Position numbers and translations under genes: made by a program. A DNA stretch of 8,304 nucleotides, taken from positions 1-8,304 of the forward strand of contig JAODGP010000028.1 in assembly GCA_025464345.1 (NCBI GenBank), written 5' to 3'. The number at the start of each line of letters is the position of its first letter. Position 1 is the stretch's first letter. This stretch comes from Methanosarcinales archaeon (lineage in GTDB: Archaea; Halobacteriota; Syntropharchaeia; Alkanophagales; Methanospirareceae). The notes under the pieces were generated by a model, which was not told where the DNA came from, did not search any database, and saw nothing but the letters and a program-made list of their open reading frames with translations. Shown piece after piece: positions 1 through 5,491 of the stretch.

Positions 1-105
1 GGGATATATCATTCCGAGATCATACAGGGGTTCTGGCTGAGAGTCGCATGGTTGTGGGATTTACCACCGGTTCTGGATGTGCTGAAAGAGCTGGGGTTGA
101 TATAG
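1..105 (+). CDS. C-terminal end of a Uma2-family (DUF820) endonuclease-like protein, cut by the window edge
   Basis: Frame 1 is open from the first base and stops with TAG at 103-105, giving a 34-residue tail. It contains the stretch GFWLRVAWLWDLPPVLDVL followed by KELGLI. From memory, Uma2/DUF820 proteins (PD-(D/E)XK nuclease fold, abundant in cyanobacteria and also seen in archaea) often end with a 'GFWLxVxWLW...PPxLxxLxELG' segment, and this tail fits that pattern. The catalytic part lies outside the window, so activity cannot be judged. The gene points the same way as the DUF2325 unit that follows, with a 112-bp gap containing its own promoter-like elements, so the two are probably separate transcription units. 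The family call rests on this tail only. Confidence 0.55.
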   Translation, partial: GIYHSEIIQGFWLRVAWLWDLPPVLDVLKELGLI

Positions 106-116
106 AATGACATAGC

Positions 117-154
117 TTTTAGGCTTTAATACCATAACCGAACAATTTTAGGCT
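117..154 (+). repeat. 9-bp direct repeat upstream of a TATA box
   Basis: The word TTTTAGGCT occurs at 117-125 and again at 146-154, with starts 29 bp apart. The second copy ends 7 bp before the TATA-like element. Spacing near three helical turns just upstream of a core promoter is what a tandem activator site would look like, but two 9-mers in an AT-rich gap could also be chance. Confidence 0.4.
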
Positions 155-156
155 AT

Positions 157-168
157 ATTATTTATATA
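157..168 (+). promoter_or_regulatory. Archaeal TATA-box promoter for the small ORF and DUF2325 gene
   Basis: TTATTTATATA spans this interval, with the core TTTATATA at 161-168. A start about 25 nt downstream would fall near 189-192, leaving a leader of about 27 nt that includes the ribosome site at 206-213. A short palindrome (189-200) sits at the predicted transcription start. The stretch 106-217 has no coding gene that I can see. Confidence 0.55.
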
Positions 169-188
169 CCTAACATATGAGAGCAGTA

Positions 189-200
189 TAGGTGAACCTA
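189..200. promoter_or_regulatory. Short palindrome at the predicted transcription start, possible operator
   Basis: TAGGT and ACCTA form a perfect 5-bp inverted repeat around a GA centre. It is placed 21 bp after the TATA core and 6 bp before the Shine-Dalgarno site. A repressor bound here would block initiation. The short arms leave room for chance. Confidence 0.3.
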
Positions 201-205
201 ATGAC

Positions 206-213
206 AGGAGGTG
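206..213 (+). promoter_or_regulatory. Strong Shine-Dalgarno site
   Basis: AGGAGGTG matches the archaeal 16S 3' end over eight bases and sits 4 nt before the ATG at 218. It is the main reason for calling the 52-codon ORF a real gene. Confidence 0.65.
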
Positions 214-217
214 TATA

Positions 218-376
218 ATGAAGATGAAGAGACTGACGAGGGTGATGATGGAGCTGCTGCAACTGCTATTGCGGGCTGATGTGGATATGCAGGATCTGGA
301 AGAGCGTGTGAACATGCTGAAATATGAGCTCGGATCATGGTTCATGGATGGTTACCCGCTATATCAGGGCTCATAG
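218..376 (+). CDS. Small leucine-rich protein of unknown function (52 aa), upstream partner of the DUF2325 gene
   Basis: I do not recognise a family. The ORF begins with ATG behind a near-perfect Shine-Dalgarno site and ends with TAG at 374-376. That is 10 nt before the preferred start of the DUF2325 gene, so the two look like a bicistronic unit. The peptide has a basic start (MKMKRLTR), then a heptad-like helix rich in Leu and Met (VMMELLQLLLRADVDMQDLE), and a Trp/Tyr-containing tail. There is no signal peptide and no cysteine, and the helix is amphipathic rather than membrane-spanning. A helix-helix partner for the long coiled coil of its neighbour is conceivable but is only inference. If the neighbour starts upstream at 324 instead, the two frames overlap and this ORF is less likely. 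Confidence 0.55.
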   Translation: MKMKRLTRVMMELLQLLLRADVDMQDLEERVNMLKYELGSWFMDGYPLYQGS

Positions 377-386
377 GTGGTGCGAA

Positions 387-1490
387 ATGGTAGCTAAGAG
401 GCGGATCTGGGAGTTACAGCATTACACGATCTCCAGAATCCTGGGGATGGTTTACTATGGTGACCGGCTTAAAGCGCTGTATAAGGATTTGAAGCTCGAA
501 GCAGGTGATGCAACCACTTATGAACAGTATCAGCATCTCTGCCAGCTATGCCGGACGCAGAGCAGGCATGCACGCCGGGTGGAACAGTTGCTGGAGAAGC
601 AGTTTGCACCATATAAGAAGCATGTGGGGCAGTTGAGTGCGGAAGAGCTATGTGATATCATAGAGAGTGGTGATAATAAACAGAACATTCCTTTAGCTGC
701 TCTTATATGGTTCGCAGTACGCAATGGCAATGGCATAGAATCAAGAATCGCACGTGTACTTCATCTCAGGGAGCACCGTGCACTCCGACTGTATGATAAA
801 CTTGCACGCATGCTGGATGGCGAGCCGGAATCGGTGACGGAAACGCTGAGAGCCGCACTGGAGACGAACGAGAAGCTACGATACCGGTGTGCACGGCTGG
901 AGCGCAAGCGAGAAGAGCTTATTGCGGAACGTGATGCATTGAAAGCCGATAAGACCAGGCTCATACTCGAACTGGAGTCGCAAAAGCGAATGAATGAGCG
1001 ATTAGAGCCTTTGAATGCACAGGAACTGGTGGAGAGCATGAGGATCGAGCTATCGGTCCTGAGAGAGGAGCTGAAACGGCTGAGACGAGAATCGCAGAAG
1101 AGCGAATCAGCCGGGCAGAAGAGGTCAGAACAGACCAGCAGCGGCACAGATGAAGGCATGAGGTGCAATTATGAGCTTAAGGGTCTGAGGGTCGCGTATA
1201 TCGGCGGTGTGGAATCGCTGAAGCTGAATTACAGGGCGGTTGTGGAGTCCTTTGGCTGCATGTTCTGCTATCATTGCGGGCATTGCATGCGAGGCAGGAG
1301 GGAGATAGAGGAGATTGTGGAGAAGAGCGATATCATAGTCTGCCCGGTGGACATCAACAGTCATAATGCCTGCCGGATGATAAAGGAGGCGTGCAAAGCG
1401 CGTAATAAGCCATGCTATTTCCTCCGCAGTTCGGGCTTGAGTGCGCTCAGGAAAGTGCTGGCGAACTTCAATCGTGGATACGGTATGTAA
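387..1490 (+). CDS. DUF2325 domain protein with long coiled coil and a CX2CX2CX2C motif
   Basis: I chose the ATG at 387 (367 aa) because AGGTG at 375-379 lies 7 nt before it and it follows the small ORF by 10 nt; an in-frame ATG at 324 would overlap that ORF. Residues 1-140 are helical and charged with no recognised fold. Residues about 158-240 form a strongly predicted coiled coil (ERKREELIAERDALKADKTR, then a Leu/Glu/Arg-rich run). Residues 264-367 match DUF2325: a Rossmann-like opening (LKGLRVAYIGG), the signature CPVDINSHNAC (C319, H326, C329), then KPCYFLRSSGLSALRKVL. The domain's biochemical role is not established. Cysteines 291, 294, 297 and 300 form CX2CX2CX2C where family members usually have a His/Gly-rich turn, suggesting a bound metal or Fe-S cluster; with C319, C329, C336 and C343 the domain is cysteine-rich. 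There is no signal or membrane segment, so it is cytosolic. Family call is firm, function unknown. Confidence 0.85.
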   Translation: MVAKRRIWELQHYTISRILGMVYYGDRLKALYKDLKLEAGDATTYEQYQHLCQLCRTQSRHARRVEQLLEKQFAPYKKHVGQLSAEELCDIIESGDNKQNIPLAALIWFAVRNGNGIESRIARVLHLREHRALRLYDKLARMLDGEPESVTETLRAALETNEKLRYRCARLERKREELIAERDALKADKTRLILELESQKRMNERLEPLNAQELVESMRIELSVLREELKRLRRESQKSESAGQKRSEQTSSGTDEGMRCNYELKGLRVAYIGGVESLKLNYRAVVESFGCMFCYHCGHCMRGRREIEEIVEKSDIIVCPVDINSHNACRMIKEACKARNKPCYFLRSSGLSALRKVLANFNRGYGM

Positions 1491-1611
1491 TTGCATACTT
1501 TAGAACGGACAGGCGATTAAATCCGTCAAAAAATTTTTCGATGTCTATCCTTTCCAATTCCCAGGTTGATGTTATGGTCACCGTACCTGACTCGAATTGA
1601 ATTTGTCCCGG
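1468..1611 (-). pseudogene. Protein-like reading frame directly after the recQ stop: gene remnant or recQ extension
   Basis: The frame immediately after the recQ TAG (1612-1614), in the same register, stays open for 47 codons to a TGA at 1470-1468. It has no ATG; the only reasonable start is a GTG at 1581. The translation is not random-looking: it includes ESGTVTITSTWELERIDIEK and then FFDGFNRLSVLKYAITY, an amphipathic mix with an aromatic/basic core. It vaguely recalls the N-terminal segment of phospholipase D-like nuclease or helicase-associated proteins, a resemblance I cannot confirm. Its last 23 bases lie antisense to the 3' end of the DUF2325 gene. Possible readings are the 5' remnant of a gene cut off at about 1490, a RecQ C-terminal extension lost through a stop mutation or read through, or chance. 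The base composition is more AT-rich than recQ. Confidence 0.35.
1505..1538 (+). terminator. Possible terminator after the DUF2325 gene, with an A/T tract usable from both strands
   Basis: ACGGA (1505-1509) pairs with TCCGT (1522-1526) around a 12-nt loop, followed by AAAAAATTTTT at 1528-1538. The T5 run serves the plus strand; the A6 run reads as T6 for minus-strand transcripts leaving recQ. Archaeal termination mainly needs U-rich tracts, so the tract is the more trustworthy part; the 5-bp stem is weak. Confidence 0.35.
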
Positions 1612-3315
1612 CTACCAATCCAGCCTCAACCCGGTGTTGCAGACGCTGCAGGCATTGCAGTTACCTTCATGCTCTTCACCGAAATAGTTCAGGATGAACT
1701 TCCTCTTACATACTTCGCTATTTATGTATTCCACCACCTTCTCTATCTTCCTCAACCCGCTCTCTTCCAGCTGCCGGAACGTCTCGAGCAGCTCCTGTTC
1801 CAGCATACCGCCATTCTTTATCGCAGGATACACTCTCACGGGTGTGCATGTGTCACGCTCCACGAGCTCTATCAAGCCCGCATTCCGCATCAGCCTCAAC
1901 GTGTTGTTCAGCCCCGGTACGGATATACCGGTGGACCTGCTCAGCAGTTCCAGATCCAGCCATCTGTGATTCGTCCTGAAATATGCATCGTTCAGTATCT
2001 TCGCCACTTCCGGTGACTGTATCGTCTTTTCTGGCTCTTCTAACCTCACCATAGCATGCCTGAAGACCCTGAAATACGTCTTTATCACATTCTTCCGCTC
2101 CAGCTGATACAGGATTATACGCATGAGTACATCATTCAGCTTCAGTTCACGCGCTATTCGCTTCTCATTAACGTACAATACGTGCCCGATACCGCGTTCC
2201 AGCAGTTTAATGACCGCTTTGAGCTGTCTCAGCCCGGGAGTACTCGCCTGTATCAATTTCCGCAGCCTGAACACATCCGCGCGAGTATAGAGCAGTATAC
2301 AGAATGCCTTTTTACCATCACGTCCCGCACGCCCCACTTCCTGGTAATAGTTCTCTAACGATTTCGGTAGATTATAATGTATGATCGCACGTATATCCTC
2401 CTTATCTATGCCCATGCCAAACGCGTTTGTAGCTACTGCGATTCGCGTCTTACCGCTTATAAAATCGTTCTGTATGCGTTTCCGGGCATCTTTATCCTCT
2501 ATCTGTCCATGATAATACGCAGCACTCAGCCCATTATCAACGAGGAACTCAGCCAGCTTCTCCGCGGTACGTGTGAAATTGACATATACGATAGCAGAGC
2601 CGTCGAGATTTTCTAACACACGTTTCAGAAGATCCTGTTTCATGCATTCACTTGCCTGCTCGATGACCGAGAACATCAGATTCTTCCGGTCAAAGCTGTC
2701 CTTGAAGACATCACAGCGTATACCCAGCTGATTCTGTATATCCTCCTGGACCTGTTCCGTGGCTGTCGCGGTCAGTCCAAGCACAGGCGGGTTATGTAAC
2801 GCCTTTATCACCCTGCCCAGACGCAGATAATCGGGTCTGAAGTTATGACCCCAGACAGATATGCAGTGCACCTCATCTATTGCTATCAGGCTGATATTAC
2901 TCGCCCTGAATATCGTCATCAACTTGTTATCCAGGAACGCTTCCGGTGCGACATAAAGCATCTTCAGTCGAGACTGCTCAAGTAATTCGTATATATGCTC
3001 TTTAGTATCCGATTCGAGCATGGAATTGAGATACGCCACCTCATGTATGCCCTTTCGTCTCAGACCATCTACCTGATCCTTCATCAATGCAATTAACGGA
3101 CTCACCACGATGGTCAAGCCATCGAAGATCAAAGCCGGTATCTGGAAACATAGTGATTTACCGGCACCCGTGGGTAATATAGCCAGTGTGTCCCGCCCTG
3201 CCAGTACGTTCTCTATTATCTCCCGCTGCTTTGATCTGAATGACCGGTAATTGAAGACCGAAGTCAGAATCGCTCGCGGATCACTCGCTGTCTGTGGCAT
3301 CTCAGTCCTTACCAT
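1612..3315 (-). CDS. recQ: RecQ-family ATP-dependent 3'-5' DNA helicase
   Basis: RecQ helicases unwind duplexes, forks and recombination intermediates. The 567-residue product shows the motifs in order: motif 0 FRSKQ (26-30), Walker A TGAGKS (49-54), motif Ia SPLIALMKDQV (72-82), Walker B DEVH (147-150), the aromatic-rich loop WGHNFRPDY (155-163), motif III GLTATAT (180-186), motif V ATNAFGMGIDK (295-305) and motif VI QEVGRAGRDG (325-334). The canonical loop Gln before WGH is Val here (ISVWGH). The zinc module (C536, C553, C556, C559, with the RKFILNYFGEE spacer) lies at the very C-terminus, after about 200 residues holding winged-helix-like segments, instead of directly behind the helicase core; no HRDC domain follows. 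The gene is last of a probable frhB-hemC-recQ operon. The start at 3315 overlaps hemC by 14 nt. ATG 3300 (residue 6), preceded by AAGGA and 1 nt after the hemC stop, is an equally good or better start. Confidence 0.95.
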   Translation of the reverse strand: MVRTEMPQTASDPRAILTSVFNYRSFRSKQREIIENVLAGRDTLAILPTGAGKSLCFQIPALIFDGLTIVVSPLIALMKDQVDGLRRKGIHEVAYLNSMLESDTKEHIYELLEQSRLKMLYVAPEAFLDNKLMTIFRASNISLIAIDEVHCISVWGHNFRPDYLRLGRVIKALHNPPVLGLTATATEQVQEDIQNQLGIRCDVFKDSFDRKNLMFSVIEQASECMKQDLLKRVLENLDGSAIVYVNFTRTAEKLAEFLVDNGLSAAYYHGQIEDKDARKRIQNDFISGKTRIAVATNAFGMGIDKEDIRAIIHYNLPKSLENYYQEVGRAGRDGKKAFCILLYTRADVFRLRKLIQASTPGLRQLKAVIKLLERGIGHVLYVNEKRIARELKLNDVLMRIILYQLERKNVIKTYFRVFRHAMVRLEEPEKTIQSPEVAKILNDAYFRTNHRWLDLELLSRSTGISVPGLNNTLRLMRNAGLIELVERDTCTPVRVYPAIKNGGMLEQELLETFRQLEESGLRKIEKVVEYINSEVCKRKFILNYFGEEHEGNCNACSVCNTGLRLDW

Positions 3316-4180
3316 GCTCTAATGTCTGGATAGCGAACTCATGGGCTGACTTCAGATAGCCGTTCATGGGCAGTGTCGCTCTCCTCAGGATGTAATTCTT
3401 ACCGGAATAGCCCACATAGACGGCTAACTCGATGTGTGAATCCGAGCAGGAAGCATGTACACCAACAGGGATAGCACAACCGCCACCTATCACCTTCAAC
3501 ACCTCGTTCTCCACTTCTGCCTCGATCCTCGTATCTGGATCGTCAATGCGGTGCAGAATCTCACTCTCATCGCTATCACGTCTCGCAACAACGGCGATAA
3601 TGCCCTGATTGGGTGAAGGAACGAAAGGGTCTCGTGCCAGTCGCTCATAATTCACAGCCATATGTAGCCGTTCGAGTCCCGCTTCTGCGAGTATCACACC
3701 GTCATAATCACCCCGCTCAAGCTTTCGCAGACGCGTATCCACGTTGCCCCTTATGTCCCTTATCTCGATCTCCAATCCTTTCTGATACATATAGTTCAGC
3801 ATCTGGTACTTCCGCCTCACGCTCGAGGTACCTATCACCGCACCCTCGGGCATGTTCTCTATGCGATAATGGGATACGAGCGCATCAAACGGCGAATCAC
3901 GTGGTAATACCGCAGCGGTCTCGAGTCGCTCATCTCGCTCGAGCGGTATATCCTTCATCGAATGAACCGCTATATCTATCTGCCGCTCCAGTAGCAGCAC
4001 ATCCAGCTTCTTCACAAACACACCCTTCTCTGGCATATCGTAGAGTGCACGGTCTGGCATCTCATCACCCAGACTGCGCACTATCTTTAGCTCATACTCA
4101 ACGCCCTGCATGCGCAATCGTTCACAGACCGCCGCTGTCTGCTGCAGTGCCAGTTTGCTGCCGCGGGTGCCTACAATCAT
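3302..4180 (-). CDS. hemC: Hydroxymethylbilane synthase (porphobilinogen deaminase)
   Basis: HemC joins four porphobilinogen molecules into hydroxymethylbilane, the linear tetrapyrrole on the trunk route to uroporphyrinogen III and so to siroheme, heme, cobamides and F430. The 292-residue protein is full length. Visible family motifs are GTRGSKLAL (4-12), VHSMKDIP (72-79, with D77 equivalent to the catalytic Asp84 of the E. coli enzyme), GTSSVRR (117-123), RDIRGNVDTRLRKL (141-154), PSPNQGIIAV (188-197) and IGGGCAIPVG (231-240), where C235 is the attachment Cys for the dipyrromethane cofactor. The enzyme is cytosolic. Its ATG overlaps the stop of the upstream FrhB-family gene by 4 nt (ATGA), implying translational coupling. 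No other tetrapyrrole gene is nearby, which is unusual since archaeal hem genes are often clustered. Nothing essential is missing. Confidence 0.97.
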   Translation of the reverse strand: MIVGTRGSKLALQQTAAVCERLRMQGVEYELKIVRSLGDEMPDRALYDMPEKGVFVKKLDVLLLERQIDIAVHSMKDIPLERDERLETAAVLPRDSPFDALVSHYRIENMPEGAVIGTSSVRRKYQMLNYMYQKGLEIEIRDIRGNVDTRLRKLERGDYDGVILAEAGLERLHMAVNYERLARDPFVPSPNQGIIAVVARRDSDESEILHRIDDPDTRIEAEVENEVLKVIGGGCAIPVGVHASCSDSHIELAVYVGYSGKNYILRRATLPMNGYLKSAHEFAIQTLEHGKD

Positions 4181-5199
4181 ACCGGTATGTTCTTCTCCCT
4201 CGCCTTCTTGTGATTGATAAGATAATCAAGCTGCGCCGGATCCGCATCACCGAAATCCGCATACCCGTTCTCCCGGATGAAATCCAGTATCTTAATCACA
4301 TTCTCCTGCCGCACAGCCATCGTTGAGAAACCTTTTGCACTGCCAACACTGCCAACACTCACATCACTCTCGACCGCGGTGAAGTCGGTACAGACCTGAC
4401 AGCCGCTCGGCAGTATGCTCTCAAGTTCCTTAACCTTGAATTTCACCTCACCATCCGTCATCGTGGCAACGAACTTACCCTTCGTTATGTCCGTCTTGAT
4501 CAGCTTTGAGAAGTCCACGCCTTTATCCGCCAGATACTTCGTTATATCACCGTAATGGAAATTCTCGGTGCAGAACAACCCGACAAGTAGCTTCACCCTC
4601 TCTTTAAATATCGGGAATTCACGCTGTAATCTCCTCACTCCGGATACGATGCAGGGCGTTCCCACAACGCCCACTCCGCTCTTCGTCAGCATTACTGCTC
4701 TCTTCAACTCCGGAAGCACGTTCGCAAAGGTGTACTTCGTACCGCCGAGTGTAGGCAATTCGAGCTGCTCGGAATCACGTACGTGAAATATCTCTGTTCC
4801 CCAGCGCTCGTCTCTGCTGACAAATAAGCTACGGTCTATCAGCCCCATCTCCATTGCTGAGACCAGTATCTCGGTCACCATTGCCCCGTCCTGCCCGGTG
4901 AACCGCTTTGAACGCCCGGCTATGAACTGGATGTAATGCCCGAGACCGCTCCTGGGCTCGTAAACGAATCGCGGACATACACGAACACACGCGCCACAAT
5001 CCATACACCGTCTCTCATAATCAGGGAAATCCACACGGTCGTCCACTATGGTTATTCCACCCGGGCATACTGCTGCACAGGTTAAACACCGGCTGCAGAT
5101 GTTCCTGTCTATAACTACCGACTTGAGGTTCTCAAAGAACAGCTTATCCTTGAGCCGCTTCTCCGGTACTGCAACTTCCCATTCCGATTCTACTGCCAT
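4177..5199 (-). CDS. FrhB/FpoF-family F420-type flavoprotein with two N-terminal 4Fe-4S clusters
   Basis: FrhB-family proteins carry FAD and a 4Fe-4S cluster; most shuttle electrons between reduced F420 and iron-sulfur partners. Residues 35-46 (CX2CX2CX3CP) and 65-76 (CMDCGACVRVCP) are two ferredoxin-type 4Fe-4S motifs. The FrhB N-terminal domain begins near TGQDGAMVTEIL (101-112) with GGTKYTFANVL (152-162); the C-terminal domain has VVGTPC (C183), LFCTENF (C210) and GCQVC (C267, C270), four cysteines in positions expected for the FrhB-domain cluster. The 340-residue length and domain order resemble FpoF/FqoF, the F420H2-oxidising subunit of F420H2 dehydrogenases, but also the chlorophyllide reductases BciB and HCAR, which act on tetrapyrroles. 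No fpo, frh or hdr genes flank it; instead it overlaps hemC by 4 nt. A TATA box 28 bp upstream of the start suggests a nearly leaderless mRNA. The exact substrate is unresolved. Confidence 0.88.
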   Translation of the reverse strand: MAVESEWEVAVPEKRLKDKLFFENLKSVVIDRNICSRCLTCAAVCPGGITIVDDRVDFPDYERRCMDCGACVRVCPRFVYEPRSGLGHYIQFIAGRSKRFTGQDGAMVTEILVSAMEMGLIDRSLFVSRDERWGTEIFHVRDSEQLELPTLGGTKYTFANVLPELKRAVMLTKSGVGVVGTPCIVSGVRRLQREFPIFKERVKLLVGLFCTENFHYGDITKYLADKGVDFSKLIKTDITKGKFVATMTDGEVKFKVKELESILPSGCQVCTDFTAVESDVSVGSVGSAKGFSTMAVRQENVIKILDFIRENGYADFGDADPAQLDYLINHKKAREKNIPV

Positions 5200-5223
5200 A
5201 CATCCCTATAAGAAGGGTCATCC

Positions 5224-5236
5224 AATATAAGTTTTT
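5224..5236 (-). promoter_or_regulatory. TATA-box promoter for the frhB-like, hemC, recQ operon
   Basis: On the minus strand the sequence reads AAAAACTTATATT, a purine-rich BRE-like stretch followed by a TATA-like core. The core centre (about 5227) is 28 bp before the start codon at 5199, so initiation would fall within a few bases of the ATG. The transcript would be leaderless or nearly so. The 57-bp gap between the flanking genes holds nothing else evident. Confidence 0.6.
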
Positions 5237-5256
5237 CTAATTTTCAACATGGACGA

Positions 5257-5490
5257 TTAACCACCTGAGACAATCCTGATTATCTTTACCTCGCCGGTTA
5301 TATCTACCTCATCGTCCTCAGGCACCGATCTGCCATCGCATAATACGATAACCTCCACGGGATTTATCCCCAGTCTCATGAGTAGCGCCTCGTATGTATC
5401 GCCCTGTGCGATCTCAACAATCCGTTCCGTCTCCAACACCCCCAGCTTCACCTTCCTAAATACCACCTTATTTGCTAAAACGGATATCAC
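5257..5490 (-). CDS. Ubiquitin-like sulfur carrier / SAMP-type protein (ThiS/MoaD fold), C-terminal Gly-Gly
   Basis: The 77-residue product has the size of ThiS, MoaD and archaeal SAMP proteins and ends in IIRIVSGG, the free diglycine that an E1-like enzyme adenylates and then thiocarboxylates or conjugates. The fold can be traced: strand VVFRKVKLG (9-17), strand TERIVEIAQG (21-30), helix TYEALLMRLG (32-41), then strand VIVLCDGRSVPEDDEV and the final strand before the tail. The role could be sulfur donation (tRNA thiolation, thiamine, molybdopterin) or protein tagging; sequence alone does not decide. It starts 1 nt after the dph2 stop, so the two genes are one operon. The start is uncertain: GTG 5490 lies inside a Shine-Dalgarno-like GAGGTGAT (5493-5486), and GTG 5466 (residue 9) is the next candidate. 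No E1-like gene is present in the window. Confidence 0.82.
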   Translation of the reverse strand: MISVLANKVVFRKVKLGVLETERIVEIAQGDTYEALLMRLGINPVEVIVLCDGRSVPEDDEVDITGEVKIIRIVSGG

Positions 5491-5491
5491 C

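Noticed and set aside
324..386. Upstream start for the DUF2325 gene at 324
   Set aside because: It lacks a good ribosome site, overlaps the small ORF, and the added residues look unlike a protein start; 387 has AGGTG at proper spacing.
1612..1614. Pyrrolysine at the recQ TAG
   Set aside because: Other genes here also end in TAG followed quickly by another stop, and RecQ normally ends shortly after its last zinc cysteine; kept only as an alternative for the hidden frame.
1597..2016. Open frame on the plus strand opposite recQ (139 codons)
   Set aside because: A Gln/Pro/Leu-rich shadow of the recQ C-terminal coding region with no ribosome site.
3613..4326. Long open frame on the plus strand opposite hemC (237 codons)
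   Set aside because: It is antisense to a fully conserved hemC, its translation is low-complexity Pro/Ser/Arg/His-rich, and it has no family features.
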